DNA of 64,000 nt from an uncultured Clostridia bacterium (GCA_944392525.1 CALXXB010000001.1:4658-68657), one strand, 5' to 3'. Positions 53,183 to 63,755 are shown, counted from the stretch's first letter. Numbers and translations are program-made. Notes: generated from the sequence alone by a model not told the origin.

Positions 53183-55040
53183 TTATACAATTGCATGGAA
53201 TGGGCAAGTTGCAATACAAGTACCACATTTAATACATAAAGATTGGTCAATTCTTCTTTTATCTCTTCCCTCTCCTTTGATTGCATTTACTGGACAATGT
53301 TTTTGACATAATCCACAGCCCTTACATTTTTCTTCATCTATTCCTATTTTTGCTAGCGCTTTACATTCTGCTGTTCTACATGCTTTATCTATAGCATGTT
53401 CTTTAAATTCTTCTCTAAAATAATTCAAGGTACTAATTACAGGGTTTGGTGCACTTTGTCCAAGACCACATATACTAGATTTTTGAATATTCTTTGCTAA
53501 AGTTTCTAGTCTATAAATGTCTGATTCTTCTCCTTCTCCATTGCATAGTCTTTCTAGTATTTCTAGCATCCTTTTAGTTCCAATTCTACAAGGAGTACAT
53601 TTACCACAACTTTCGCTAACAGTAAATTCTAGATAGAATTTAGCAAGTGAAACCATACATTTAGTATCATCCATTACAATAAGTCCGCCAGAACCCATCA
53701 TTGAACCAATTTCTTTTAATGATTCATAATCTATTGGTGTATCTAAATGCTCTTTTGGTATACATCCTCCTGAAGGTCCACCTGTTTGAGCAGCTTTAAA
53801 GTCTCTTCCGTTTGGAATTCCTCCGCCAATATCATATACAATTTCTCTTAATGTAGTTCCCATTGGCACTTCTACCAATCCAATATTATTTACATTTCCA
53901 CCTAAAGCAAATACTTTAGTTCCTTTAGATTTCTCAGTTCCAATAGAGGAGAACCATTCAGAACCTTTTAAAATGATTTGAGCAATATTTGCATAAGTTT
54001 CAACATTATTTATAAGTGTTGGCTTTCCCCATAATCCAGCTTCTGCAGGATAAGGTGGTTTTACTCTAGGTTGACCACGTTTACCTTCTATTGACTCTAA
54101 TAGCGCTGTTTCTTCACCGCAAACAAAAGCTCCTGCACCTAATCTTATTTCAATATCAAAATCAAAACCAGTACCGAAATATATTTTTTCCAAGTAGTCC
54201 ATAATCTCTTGCTTGCTTAATTGCAATTTCTAATCTTTTTACTGCAATAGGATATTCTGCTCTTACATAAATAAATCCCTTATTCGCGCCAATAGCAAAT
54301 CCTGCAATTTCCATAGCTTCAAGCACACTATGAGGATCACCTTCTAGAATACTTCTATCCATAAAAGCTCCTGGATCTCCTTCATCAGCATTGCAAACTA
54401 CATATTTTTGTTCCCCTTCATTTGCTCTTGTTAGTTCCCATTTTTTACCTGTAGGGAATCCAGCTCCACCTCTACCACGAAGTCCTGATTTCTTTATTGC
54501 ATCTATTACTTCTTCTGGAGACATTATATCTAATACTCTCTCTAATGCTTTATAACCATCAAAAGCTATATATTCATCAATATCTTCGGGATTAATAACG
54601 CCACAGTTTTTAAGAGCTATTCTTTTTTGCTTTTTATAGAAATTTAATTCATCTAATGCTTTTACTTTTTTTCCGTCTATGTCTTTACAAAGTAATCTTT
54701 CAACTACTTCTCCTTTAACTATATGTGTATCAATAATTTCCTCACAATCTTCTGGTTTAACCATAGCATAAAAAGTATCTTCAGGTCTGATTATAACAAT
54801 TGGACCTTTTGCACATAAACCAAAGCATCCTGTTTTTATTACTCTTACATTCTCTATATTTTTTTCTTTTAATATTCTTCTAAAATTTTCTAATATTTCT
54901 GGAGATTTTGAAGAAGTACAACCAGTTCCATGACATACTAAAATATGTTTTTCTCTTGTATCAGCTTTAGTATTTACCCTTAAGTCTAATTCTCTTCTTT
55001 TATTTTCTCTTATTTCATGAATTTCCTCTAATGTTTTCAT
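53183..55040 (-). CDS. hydB: NADH-binding hydrogenase subunit HydB, split by a one-base frameshift
   Basis: Two adjacent frames together encode one NuoF-like protein of about 618 residues. The first (start 55040) has a thioredoxin-like [2Fe-2S] part (Cys36/41/72/76) and the FMN/NADH site [12 protein letters not shown] (189-200). It would read KNIF then RYWF-stop at 54162. Skipping one base at TTT C (54179-54176) restores [15 protein letters not shown] and continues with [19 protein letters not shown] and two C-terminal ferredoxin motifs to 53183. The core sequence across the join is fully conserved. It may be a sequencing error, a mutation, or +1 slippage of tRNA-Phe from UUU to UUC before the rare codon CGG. 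HydB takes electrons from NADH in the HydABC complex. Confidence 0.85.
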
Positions 55041-55088
55041 TTTATTCCTCCTTTTATTAGACGAAATTTTTATTAATATTCCAATTGG

Positions 55089-55586
55089 TTATTTATTTTC
55101 ACTTTCAATTAATTTATCTAAAACTTCATCTAATTTTTGAACGCTTGCCTTTCCATAAACTTCACCGTTTACAGTAAATACAGGTGCCAAACCACAAGCT
55201 CCAACGCATCTTGTTTGTTCTATTGTAAATAGTCCATCTTTTGTTGTTTGCCCTGGTTCAATTTTTAGTCTATCTGTTAACCTATCCATTATTTTTTGTG
55301 AGCCTTTAACAAAACAAGCTGTTCCTAAGCATACAGATATCTTATATTTTCCTTGTGGTTCTAATGAAAATCTCGAATAAAAAGTAACTACTCCATATAT
55401 TTCGGCCATAGGTATTTTTAAAAATTCTGATAATTCTTTTTGAATATGCATTGGAACATATCCATAATACTCTTGAATTTCATTTAACATTTGAATCAAA
55501 TTGTCTTTTTCAGGTAAATACTCTTGAAATAATTTTTCTAGAAATAAATCTTTTTCTTTTTTGCAATCGCATTTATTATTTTCCAT
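55089..55586 (-). CDS. hydC: NuoE-like hydrogenase subunit HydC
   Basis: A 165-residue thioredoxin-like [2Fe-2S] protein. The cluster ligands are Cys86 and Cys91 in VCLGTACFVKG and Cys127 and Cys131 in TRCVGACGLAP. The N-terminal helical part (LPEKDNLIQMLNEIQEYYGY) is typical of the 24-kDa NuoE family. It is the small electron-transfer subunit of the HydABC hydrogenase. AAGGAGGAG precedes the ATG; it is the first gene of the operon. Confidence 0.93.
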   Translation of the reverse strand: MENNKCDCKKEKDLFLEKLFQEYLPEKDNLIQMLNEIQEYYGYVPMHIQKELSEFLKIPMAEIYGVVTFYSRFSLEPQGKYKISVCLGTACFVKGSQKIMDRLTDRLKIEPGQTTKDGLFTIEQTRCVGACGLAPVFTVNGEVYGKASVQKLDEVLDKLIESENK

Positions 55587-55626
55587 GATACTCCTCCTTA
55601 TTTAGAGTTTTACTTAAGTTTCTTAG

Positions 55627-55655
55627 ATTATATCAAAGTAAAAATTTTTATACAA
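55627..55655 (-). promoter_or_regulatory. Promoter of the hydCBA operon
   Basis: On the minus strand, TTGTAT (55655-55650), a 17-base spacer and TATAAT (55632-55627) with an extended TGa. Confidence 0.65.
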
Positions 55656-55673
55656 CTATTTTGATAATTTTTA

Positions 55674-55702
55674 TTGACAATTTTGTAGAAAAATGTCAGA
55701 AT
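55674..55702 (+). promoter_or_regulatory. Promoter of the DUF4190 gene
   Basis: TTGACA (55674-55679), a 17-base spacer and CAGAAT (55697-55702) with an extended TGt. It is divergent from the hyd promoter. Confidence 0.5.
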
Positions 55703-55737
55703 ATACATATAAGCTAAAGAATAAAGGGGTGAGATTA

Positions 55738-55989
55738 ATGGAAGGAAATCAAGAAACAAAAGGATTTAGTATCGCTTCTATGGTATTGGGAATTGTTTCT
55801 CTAGTTCTATGTTGCTTTATTTATATCTCTTTACCTTGTGCTATTTTAGCAGTAATTTTCGGTATTGTTGGAATGAAAAAAGGTGGAAAAGGTATGGGAA
55901 TCGCTGGTTTAGTTTTAGGAATAGTTACACTTGCTATTTTAGCTTTAGGAGTATTAGGAATATTCTCAATAGGCTCAGCTTTAATATAA
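55738..55989 (+). CDS. DUF4190-like small membrane protein
   Basis: An 83-residue protein with two hydrophobic segments separated by a Gly/Lys-rich loop (FGIVGMKKGGKGMGIAGLVLG), as in DUF4190. Function unknown. The start is the ATG at 55738 after AAAGGGGTGA; the ATG at 55693 precedes the -10 of the promoter. Monocistronic with its own terminator. Confidence 0.75.
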   Translation: MEGNQETKGFSIASMVLGIVSLVLCCFIYISLPCAILAVIFGIVGMKKGGKGMGIAGLVLGIVTLAILALGVLGIFSIGSALI

Positions 55990-55990
55990 T

Positions 55991-56026
55991 AAAATAGAAG
56001 ACACTAAAAGTCTTCTGTTTTATTTT
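55991..56026 (+). terminator. Intrinsic terminator of the DUF4190 gene
   Basis: A 12-bp stem (55991-56002 with 56010-56021, one G-T pair) whose 3' end is T-rich. Confidence 0.75.
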
Positions 56027-56046
56027 ATTATTTAAGGATGGTTATA

Positions 56047-56472
56047 ATGTTTAATAAACTAAAAAATTTTGAAAAAATAATAAAAAGCAATAAATATTTA
56101 AAACTACTACTAATACAATTAACACTTATAATTGTATTGGTATTTATTTTTGTATTTGTTAAATCTTCTTTAATTAATCTTATTCCTCCATGCTTTTGGC
56201 AAGAAAACTATGGCTTCAGTTGCCCTAGCTGCGGTTCTACTAGATGTGTTATAAGCTTAGTAAATGGTGATTTCTCTTCTGCTTTTTTATATAACCCATT
56301 TACATTTGTCTTAATTATATATTTGTTCTTGTTAGATTTATTATATATAGTAAACACCATCTTAGATAAGAAATACTTGAAATTCTTTTATCCAAAATGG
56401 TGGTATGTTATTATATATTTTTCTTTATGGGGTATTTATACAGTGGCTATTAATGTTTTGAATTTCATTTAA
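56047..56472 (+). CDS. DUF2752 membrane protein
   Basis: A 141-residue membrane protein with the DUF2752 signature GFSCPSCGSTRCVISL near residues 57-72, where two Cys form a CPxC motif, and three or more hydrophobic segments. Function unknown. The start is the ATG at 56047 after AAGGATGG; the ATG at 56038 sits inside that site. Its end overlaps the convergent pyrD gene by four bases. Confidence 0.78.
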   Translation: MFNKLKNFEKIIKSNKYLKLLLIQLTLIIVLVFIFVFVKSSLINLIPPCFWQENYGFSCPSCGSTRCVISLVNGDFSSAFLYNPFTFVLIIYLFLLDLLYIVNTILDKKYLKFFYPKWWYVIIYFSLWGIYTVAINVLNFI

Positions 56473-57377
56473 TTTAGTATAACTTGACCTACTATATCAT
56501 TTATATTTTCTATATTATGTTTTTCCATATATTGTTCTATTTCTTTTATAGTATTTATACTTGTATATGGATTTTGGAAGTTTCCTGCACCTATTGCTAT
56601 AGCTTTTGCTCCTGCAAGCATAAATTCTATTGCATCTTCACCGTTTATAATTCCACCCATTCCTAAAATTGGTATATTAACGATTTGTGCTACTTCGTAT
56701 ACCATTCTCAAGGCAATCGGTCTTATTGCTGGTCCTGATACTCCTCCCATATTACTTGCAAGAACTGGCTTTCTTTTTTCTATATCTATTTTCATTCCTT
56801 GAATTGTATTAATTAGAGAAATTCCATCAGCTCCACCATCTTCTGCTCCTTTTGCACTTAAAGTTATATCTGCCACATTTGGTGTTAACTTTACAATAAG
56901 AGGTTTATTTATTATTTTTCTTACTTTACTTGTTATATCTTTTACAGATTCATATGTTCTTCCAAAAAGTTTTCCAGAACTTTCATTATCTGGACAAGCT
57001 AAATTTAATTCAATTCCATCTATATTTGTATTATTTAATATTTCACAAACGTCACAAAAATCTTTAATAGAATTTCCACAAACATTTACAATTATTTTTG
57101 TATCAAATTTTTGTAAGAATGGAAGTTCATTTCCTATAAAAAATTCTACTCCTGGATTTTGTAATCCTACATTACTTAAAACACCACTTGGAACTTCACA
57201 TATACGAGGTGGTCTGTTTCCACTTTTAGGTTTTATTGATGTTCCTTCTGTTATTATAGCTCCTAATTTGCTTAAATCAAAAAAATTACTATATTCTCTT
57301 CCATAACCAAATGTCCCTGCAGATACCATTACAGGATTTTTCATTTTTATTCCGGCAAAATCTATATTTGTGTTCAT
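56469..57377 (-). CDS. pyrD: Dihydroorotate dehydrogenase B, catalytic subunit
   Basis: A 302-residue FMN-barrel protein of the type 1B class. Supporting segments are VSAGTFGYGREY, the catalytic loop GIELNLACPDNE with the base Cys, KLTPNVADIT and GMGGIINGEDAIEFMLAGA. With PyrK it oxidises dihydroorotate to orotate using NAD, the fourth step of pyrimidine synthesis. It starts one base after the stop of the PLC-like gene, so the three pyrK-to-pyrD genes are tightly linked. Confidence 0.93.
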   Translation of the reverse strand: MNTNIDFAGIKMKNPVMVSAGTFGYGREYSNFFDLSKLGAIITEGTSIKPKSGNRPPRICEVPSGVLSNVGLQNPGVEFFIGNELPFLQKFDTKIIVNVCGNSIKDFCDVCEILNNTNIDGIELNLACPDNESSGKLFGRTYESVKDITSKVRKIINKPLIVKLTPNVADITLSAKGAEDGGADGISLINTIQGMKIDIEKRKPVLASNMGGVSGPAIRPIALRMVYEVAQIVNIPILGMGGIINGEDAIEFMLAGAKAIAIGAGNFQNPYTSINTIKEIEQYMEKHNIENINDIVGQVILN

Positions 57378-57935
57378 TTATATTAGACCCTCCATTCCTT
57401 CTTTTTCTATAATCTCTATTTCTTTTTCCAAATTAATATTAGACATCTTATCAATAAAATCAATTACTTTATCTAATTTTAAATATTTAGGACTTAAATC
57501 TTTTTTATCAGTGGACATATATTTTTTTATATTGCTTAAGATTTTTATATTATATTTAGAAATCAGATAATAATTTAACATATCATAGTCGTCATAAAAA
57601 TTTTCATGCTTTTGTATTGTTTCTTCATGCTCTGTTTTAAAATATTTATTATAAAAATAATAATCTACTAATAAATGTAGTAAATACCCTTTCCAAAAAT
57701 CTTGTTGTAAATCTACTTTTTTATCATTTATAAATAGTTTTATATCTGTTTTTACTTGGTTATCTCCCCATTCTCCATAATGTGTAGAACTTTTATTATT
57801 AGTTAATTCTGTCATGGTTTCATTTAAATCAGGAGCAATTGTTCCCTTTATAAATTCTTGTTCGTTTTTTACTTGTCCTTTATTTTTTCTTATAAATTCT
57901 TTTCCTATTGCTATATGTATAGTTAATCCTGGCAT
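57378..57935 (-). CDS. Zinc-dependent phospholipase C-like protein (paralogue B)
   Basis: A 185-residue protein, paralogous to the one at 44332-44838: MPGLTIHIAIGKEFI, GTIAPDLNE, SSTHYG and GYLLHLLVDYYFYNKYF appear in the same order. The conserved His and Asp residues fit a zinc site of the PLC/S1-P1 fold. No signal peptide is seen. It is inserted between pyrK and pyrD with gaps of 13 and 0 bases, an odd place for a phospholipase-like protein. Function unknown. Confidence 0.65.
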   Translation of the reverse strand: MPGLTIHIAIGKEFIRKNKGQVKNEQEFIKGTIAPDLNETMTELTNNKSSTHYGEWGDNQVKTDIKLFINDKKVDLQQDFWKGYLLHLLVDYYFYNKYFKTEHEETIQKHENFYDDYDMLNYYLISKYNIKILSNIKKYMSTDKKDLSPKYLKLDKVIDFIDKMSNINLEKEIEIIEKEGMEGLI

Positions 57936-57948
57936 TTAAGAACCTCCC

Positions 57949-58740
57949 TTAAAACTCTACATCTTTTGCTCTAAATACTGGTCCACCTTTACATACATGC
58001 CAGTATTCTGGATTTTCATTGCTACTTCTTGCTGTCTTAACAGCACAACCTAAACAGGCTCCTAAACCACATCCCATTCTTTCTTCTAATGAAACTTGAC
58101 AAGGAATGTTTTTTTCAATAGCTAACTTTTTTACAGCTCTAAGCATAGGAAGAGGTCCACAAGCATATATACAATCTATTTTTTCTTGTTCTAAATCTTC
58201 TTCTAACTTTGAAATTGCAAATCCTTTTTCTCCATAAGAGCCATCATCTGTTGTGATAACAATTTTATCTGAAACATCTTTAAACTCGTTTTCTAATACG
58301 ACATTTTCCTTACTTCTAAAACCTAAATATATATTAACATTTCTATTTTGTTCTTTTGCTTCTTTAGAAAGTTCATATAATGGGAATACCCCTATTCCCC
58401 CTCCTATTACAGCAATTTTTTCATAATTATTAATTTTAAATGTTCCCATACCTAATGGTCCCATAATATCTATTAAAGCTCCTTCTTCTCTCATTGAAAG
58501 CAGTCTCGTTCCTTCACCTTTTACCTGAAAAATAAATTCTAAAGTTCCTTCTTCTTTATTTAAATTATAAATACTAATTGGTCTTCTTAAAAAAGGAACT
58601 GTGGTTTCAGTTACACGTATTTCAATAAAGTTACCTGGCTTAGCTTCTTTTACTATTTCATTTGCTTCTATCTTAAATCTCAAAATATCTGGTTTTAAAT
58701 ATTCTTTTCTAATAAGTTTTGCTTTAAGAATTCGTGGCAT
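57949..58740 (-). CDS. pyrK: Dihydroorotate dehydrogenase B electron-transfer subunit
   Basis: A 263-residue ferredoxin-reductase-like protein. The FAD part has PFLRRPISIYN, the NAD part has GGGIGVFPLYEL, and the C-terminal [2Fe-2S] site is CGLGACLGC with a later Cys in WHVCKGGP. It passes electrons from PyrD to NAD. AGGAGG precedes the ATG. Confidence 0.94.
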   Translation of the reverse strand: MPRILKAKLIRKEYLKPDILRFKIEANEIVKEAKPGNFIEIRVTETTVPFLRRPISIYNLNKEEGTLEFIFQVKGEGTRLLSMREEGALIDIMGPLGMGTFKINNYEKIAVIGGGIGVFPLYELSKEAKEQNRNVNIYLGFRSKENVVLENEFKDVSDKIVITTDDGSYGEKGFAISKLEEDLEQEKIDCIYACGPLPMLRAVKKLAIEKNIPCQVSLEERMGCGLGACLGCAVKTARSSNENPEYWHVCKGGPVFRAKDVEF

Positions 58741-58809
58741 TATAAAATCCTCCTATTTAAAAAAATTATATTTTAATATTTCTTATTTATCCCAATTTAA
58801 AATTAAATT

Positions 58810-59475
58810 CTATTTATTATTAGTTACAAATTCTTCTATTTTAGCATTAATTTTATTTATTTTATAACCAGGATGATTACATATATTCCATCCTCTTTTC
58901 TGAGCAGCAATTGCATTTTCCTCTCTATCATCTATAAATAAAATATTTTCAGGACTAATTTTACAATCTTTTTCTACTATTTCATAAATCTTACTATTAG
59001 GCTTTATTTCTCCTAGTTCAAAAGATAACCATATATAATCAAATTTATTTAAATCTAATTGTTTATCAAGTCTTTCTTTATCCAATAACATTAGATTAGA
59101 TAATATTCCTATTTTACATCTTCTTTTTGTTTCATGTTCTAATTTTACCATATCTTTATAATAATCTACACTCTCAAATTTTTTTCTATAAATATTATAA
59201 AATGTTGTAAAGTCACATTTTAATTTATATGCTTCTTTTATTCTACTAAACCATTTCTCTACATCTTTAATGTCTTTACAAGCACTTATACTTCTTCCAT
59301 CTTTATCATATGTACACTTTTTCCATAAACTTATTACTTCTTTTTCATTTATATCCGGATTTATTGATTTTATAATATTTACAATTATTTTGAAATAGTT
59401 ATTTTCTCCTTTTTTATGGCTTTCTACTATTCCTCCCCAATCAAATATAACTATTTTATTTTCATTATATTCCAT
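58810..59475 (-). CDS. HAD-superfamily hydrolase
   Basis: A 221-residue HAD-IA-type protein. Motif I is IFDWGGIVES (nucleophile Asp in FDWGG), motif II is ILSNL near 125, motif III is the Lys of GEIKPNSKIYE and motif IV is FIDDREENAIAA. Substrate unknown. It lies 16 bases after uvrB and 69 before pyrK on the same strand, so it may be co-transcribed with either. Confidence 0.83.
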   Translation of the reverse strand: MEYNENKIVIFDWGGIVESHKKGENNYFKIIVNIIKSINPDINEKEVISLWKKCTYDKDGRSISACKDIKDVEKWFSRIKEAYKLKCDFTTFYNIYRKKFESVDYYKDMVKLEHETKRRCKIGILSNLMLLDKERLDKQLDLNKFDYIWLSFELGEIKPNSKIYEIVEKDCKISPENILFIDDREENAIAAQKRGWNICNHPGYKINKINAKIEEFVTNNK

Positions 59476-59491
59476 ATATCTATACCTCTAG

Positions 59492-61453
59492 CTACTGTTC
59501 TAATATTTTTTCTAGCTCTCTTATCTTGTCACGAAGTTCAGCTGCTTTTTCAAATTCCATTTCTGCTGCATATTTTAACATTTCATCTGTAAGTTTGTTA
59601 ATTGTTTCTTTAATGTCGTCTTCTTTTTCAAACTTATATTCAACTTCTATATCTTTTGCATCAACAACAGAAATTGAATCTCTTACAGATTTGTTAATCG
59701 TCTTAGGTGTGATATGATGTTTTTCATTATATTCTTGTTGTATTTTTCTTCTTCTATTTGTTTCTGAGATTGCTTTTTCCATACTCTCTGTTAGTTCATC
59801 TGCATACATAATAACTGTTCCATCTGTATTTCTTGCAGCACGTCCTATTGTCTGAATAAGAGATCTTTCTGAACGAAGGAATCCTTCTTTATCTGCATCT
59901 AATATTGCGACTAATGATACTTCTGGTATATCTAAACCTTCTCTTAATAGGTTTATTCCAACTAACACATCAAACTCACCTAAACGAAGGTTTCTAATAA
60001 TCTCCATTCTTTCTAATGCTTTTGTATCAGAATGCATATAATTTACTTTTATATCTAGACCTTTTAAATATTCTGTTAGGTCTTCTGCCATTTTCTTTGT
60101 TAAAGTAGTAACTAACACTCTTTCGTTTTTTGCAACTCTTTCTCTTATTTGCTCTAGCAAATCATCAATTTGGTTAGTTACTGGTTTTACTTCTATCTTA
60201 GGATCTAATAGTCCTGTTGGTCTAATAATCTGTTCTACTACGTTATCTTTGCTGTGTTCTTTTTCATATTCAGCAGGAGTAGCACTTACAAATATTACTT
60301 GGTTTATTCTCTCCTCAAATTCTTTAAATGTAAGTGGTCTATTATCAAATGCTGATGGTAATCTAAATCCATAATTTACTAAAGATTCTTTTCTTGCTCT
60401 ATCTCCATTATACATAGCTTTTACTTGTGGTATTGTTGCATGTGATTCATCTATTAGTAACAAGAAATCTTTTGGGAAATAATCAAATAGAGTATATGGA
60501 GGACTTCCTGCTGGTCTTCCACTTATATGTCTTGAATAGTTTTCTATTCCTGAGCAAAATCCTGTCTCTTTCATCATCTCTATATCAAAGTTTGTTCTTT
60601 CTTCTATTCTTTGTGCTTCTATTAGTTTGTTTTGTGATTTGAAGTATTTTACTCTTTCTTCCATTTCTTGTTCTATTGTTACAATTGCTCTATCCATCTT
60701 CTCTTTTGTTGTAACATAGTGTGATGCAGGAGAAATTAGTATATGACGTCTTGTTCCTAATGGCTTTCCTGTTAAAGCATTTATTTGTACAATTTTCTCT
60801 ATTTCATCTCCCCAAAATTCAACTCTCACCGCTTCTTCTGATTGATCTGATGGATAAATTTCTACAATATCACCTTTTGCCCTAAAGGTTCCTCTTTTAA
60901 AATCTATTTCATTTCTTGTATATTGCATACTAACTAATTTTTTTAATACTTCATCTCTTGATTTTTGCATACCAGGTCTTAAAGATAACATCATTTCTTG
61001 GTAGTCAACTGGGTCTCCTAAACCATATATACAAGAAACAGAAGCAACTATTATTACATCTCTTGTCTCAAATAATGATAATGTTGCTGAATGTCTTAAT
61101 TTATCTATTTCATCATTGATAGAAGAGTCTTTTTCTATATATGTGTCTGTTGATGGTATATAACTTTCTGGTTGATAATAGTCGTAATAACTTACAAAAT
61201 ACTCAACATTATTTTCTGGAAAAAACTCTTTGAACTCGCTATATAGTTGTCCTGCTAAGGTTTTATTATGAGCAAGTACAAGTGTTGGTTTTTGAACTTT
61301 TTGAATTATATTTGCCATTGTAAATGTTTTTCCAGAACCTGTAACACCTAATAATGTTTGATATTTCTTGCCTTCCATAACTCCTTTACTTAAATATTCA
61401 ATTGCTTGTGGTTGATCACCTGTTGGTTTATATTCTGAATGTAATTTAAACAT
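59492..61453 (-). CDS. uvrB: Excinuclease ABC subunit B
   Basis: A 653-residue UvrB: Walker [14 protein letters not shown] near 37-49, the beta-hairpin region [12 protein letters not shown], helicase motifs including [10 protein letters not shown] and QTIGRAARN, and the C-terminal UVR motif ([14 protein letters not shown]). It loads onto damaged DNA with UvrA and recruits UvrC. GAGAGGAGGACAT precedes the ATG. uvrA and uvrC are not in the window. Confidence 0.96.
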   Translation of the reverse strand: MFKLHSEYKPTGDQPQAIEYLSKGVMEGKKYQTLLGVTGSGKTFTMANIIQKVQKPTLVLAHNKTLAGQLYSEFKEFFPENNVEYFVSYYDYYQPESYIPSTDTYIEKDSSINDEIDKLRHSATLSLFETRDVIIVASVSCIYGLGDPVDYQEMMLSLRPGMQKSRDEVLKKLVSMQYTRNEIDFKRGTFRAKGDIVEIYPSDQSEEAVRVEFWGDEIEKIVQINALTGKPLGTRRHILISPASHYVTTKEKMDRAIVTIEQEMEERVKYFKSQNKLIEAQRIEERTNFDIEMMKETGFCSGIENYSRHISGRPAGSPPYTLFDYFPKDFLLLIDESHATIPQVKAMYNGDRARKESLVNYGFRLPSAFDNRPLTFKEFEERINQVIFVSATPAEYEKEHSKDNVVEQIIRPTGLLDPKIEVKPVTNQIDDLLEQIRERVAKNERVLVTTLTKKMAEDLTEYLKGLDIKVNYMHSDTKALERMEIIRNLRLGEFDVLVGINLLREGLDIPEVSLVAILDADKEGFLRSERSLIQTIGRAARNTDGTVIMYADELTESMEKAISETNRRRKIQQEYNEKHHITPKTINKSVRDSISVVDAKDIEVEYKFEKEDDIKETINKLTDEMLKYAAEMEFEKAAELRDKIRELEKILEQ

Positions 61454-61503
61454 ATGTCCTCCTCTCTGTACTTTTTAATATTATGCTTTATTTACTTACA
61501 ATT

Positions 61504-62250
61504 TTAAGGTTTGTCTGCTACAATTCCATAATACCTTCTTCTTAGTAATATACCTTTTTCATAAGTATTTTCTTTAATATATATATCTAGGTTTTCTAAG
61601 TCTATATTATCTTCATTTAATTTAGTATTTTCTAGTATTGGTGTCTTTAATAATAAGGTTAATAAGTCTTCTTTAGTTTTATAATATTCTCTAATATAAA
61701 TTGGAACTAACTCTACATTTTTAAATCCTGCATCTAATATGTTTTCATAATCTATTTGGCTAATAGGTTTAATATCATTAAATGCTTGTCCTCCATTAAA
61801 CAGCCTTTTTAACTGCCAACAATCTAATTTATCGACTCCTCTTAATATTACTTTTCCTTTACTTTTTAAAGTTTTGAATATTTGTTTTGCTGATATACAG
61901 GTATGTCTTGCGACTACTACATCAAAATAATTATCTGGTGTATCCATATTTAAGTTGTCCATAATTCTAAATTCAATATTTTCTTTGCCTGACTTCTTTA
62001 AGTTTTCTTTAGCTGTTTTTATCATCTCTGGAGAAAAATCTGTTCCAATAATTTTCTTAACTTTTGGAAATTCACTTAAAACTTTTTCTCCTCCACCTGT
62101 TCCTAAATCTAGTACTATTGAATTTTCATCTGTGGAATTTTTTAGAATTTCATACATATCCCAATTTGTTAAATTCTCTTCTTCAACTTTTATTTTGCTA
62201 AAATCCCAGTTTTTTATTTTATTATAATAGTTCAATTCATCAATATCCAT
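61504..62250 (-). CDS. Class I SAM-dependent methyltransferase
   Basis: A 248-residue methyltransferase: motif I VLDLGTGGGEKVL near 48-60, the acidic end IIGTDFSPEMIKTA, and motif IV-like FDVVVARHTCIS. The target is unknown. AAGGAGAAAAG precedes the ATG. It is 50 bases upstream of uvrB on the same strand without a visible terminator between them. Confidence 0.85.
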   Translation of the reverse strand: MDIDELNYYNKIKNWDFSKIKVEEENLTNWDMYEILKNSTDENSIVLDLGTGGGEKVLSEFPKVKKIIGTDFSPEMIKTAKENLKKSGKENIEFRIMDNLNMDTPDNYFDVVVARHTCISAKQIFKTLKSKGKVILRGVDKLDCWQLKRLFNGGQAFNDIKPISQIDYENILDAGFKNVELVPIYIREYYKTKEDLLTLLLKTPILENTKLNEDNIDLENLDIYIKENTYEKGILLRRRYYGIVADKP

Positions 62251-62361
62251 GTAACTTTTCTCCTTAATTAACTTAGATATTATTCTAAATTAAAATTCTA
62301 TGTATTAGTATATCATATTTTTGCACACATAACAATTGCATTTATAACTTTATAAAAAAAT

Positions 62362-62391
62362 AAAAACAAGATATAAGAATATCTTGTTTTT
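62362..62391. terminator. Intrinsic terminator of the serine hydrolase gene
   Basis: A perfect 13-bp stem (62362-62374 with 62379-62391) with a 4-base loop, A-rich on one side and T-rich on the other. Confidence 0.8.
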
Positions 62392-62405
62392 GTTATATTA
62401 TTATA

Positions 62406-63557
62406 TTAACTACAAGCATTAACAATACTATTCATAAGTTGCCAGTAAATACTTGTACTTCCTTCATAATGACTTGTCATAACTACTACTAATTCTAACT
62501 CTGGTACTACAAAAATATATTGTCCGTAATGACCTTGTGCAAAATAAGCATGATAATTATTATTACCAAATGTACGTACCCACCATTGATATCCATAATC
62601 CGCTGAACCTGATGACCTATCAAACTGAACTGTTGTTGAATCTTCTACCCATTGTGCTGGAATTACTTGTTCTCCTTCCCAAACACCATTATTTAAATAT
62701 AATTCTCCTATTTTTGCCATGTCATATACATTCATTGCAAAACCATTTCCACCATCTGAAATACCTTGAGGGTCTGTAGAACATTCTACACTATCCATGT
62801 CAAGTTTATCAAATAAATTTTCTTTACCAAATTCATATGTTGTCTTTCCTGTTGTTTGCTGTATTATAGCAGATAAAAGATGTGTATTTCCCGTAAAGTA
62901 ATTAAATGTTGTCCCTGGTCTTGATACAGCTGGTCTATTTAATACATAATCTACCCAATTACTAGAAGCAAGCCAATCGCTCCAGTTAGCTGTATCACTA
63001 GCATCTAAACCTGTTGTATGTGTTAATAAATTCCATACTGTTATTTGTCTTTTATATTGGCTTCCGTCATTTAGAATTTCAGGGAAATATGTAGATATTG
63101 GTGTGTCTACACTATCAATATATCCTTGTTCCGTTGCTATTCCAAATATTGCAGATGTAATACTCTTTGATGTTGATTGTAATGTGAACACACTGTTTTG
63201 ATTATAGCCATCTTTATAATACTCATCAACTATGACACCATTTCTTACAATAACTTCTGCATTTATTGGATATTGGTCAATAGTTTGATGAACATTTTCT
63301 ATTACACTACCATCTATATTATGATTTTCTAATGTATCATGTTGCCATTGCCAAGGTGTATCTTGAACTGGCTCTTCTACTTCTGCAATTAAGGTATTAT
63401 TTTCGTTCGCACTTAAAACATTTTGACTTACTACTTCATTTGTATCTTCATTATTATTGTTATAAATAAATAAAGCTACTAAAATAAGGGCAATTAGTAA
63501 TAATACAACAATTATTGTGACAATCACTTTAATTTTGTTAGCTTTTTTCGATTCCAT
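62406..63557 (-). CDS. Secreted beta-lactamase-fold serine hydrolase
   Basis: A 383-residue protein with a basic N-terminus, one membrane segment (about 9-31), a linker of about 45 residues and a class C beta-lactamase/esterase domain. The active Ser/Lys pair is in LQSTSKSITS (SxxK) and FNYFTGNTHLL carries the Tyr of the second motif. Loops such as TVWNLLTHTTGLD and NVYDMAKIGELYL are typical. It probably acts on wall peptides or esters outside the cell. The start is the ATG at 63557 after GGAAAGGAAG; sixteen upstream codons are excluded. Confidence 0.85.
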   Translation of the reverse strand: MESKKANKIKVIVTIIVVLLLIALILVALFIYNNNNEDTNEVVSQNVLSANENNTLIAEVEEPVQDTPWQWQHDTLENHNIDGSVIENVHQTIDQYPINAEVIVRNGVIVDEYYKDGYNQNSVFTLQSTSKSITSAIFGIATEQGYIDSVDTPISTYFPEILNDGSQYKRQITVWNLLTHTTGLDASDTANWSDWLASSNWVDYVLNRPAVSRPGTTFNYFTGNTHLLSAIIQQTTGKTTYEFGKENLFDKLDMDSVECSTDPQGISDGGNGFAMNVYDMAKIGELYLNNGVWEGEQVIPAQWVEDSTTVQFDRSSGSADYGYQWWVRTFGNNNYHAYFAQGHYGQYIFVVPELELVVVMTSHYEGSTSIYWQLMNSIVNACS

Positions 63558-63755
63558 AAATCTACTTCCTTTCCTATTACTCCCCCTTATCTTTTCATTT
63601 AACATATTAGCATCTGGTGTTTACTCCAAGTCAATAGTTTTAGTAATTTTTATTTTAAATATTTCACCTTCTTTTTGTATTATAATATCTTCACTATTAT
63701 TATGGAAGTTCAAAATTGTTGATATTGTATTTACTAATAGTTTAATGGAAAAGAA

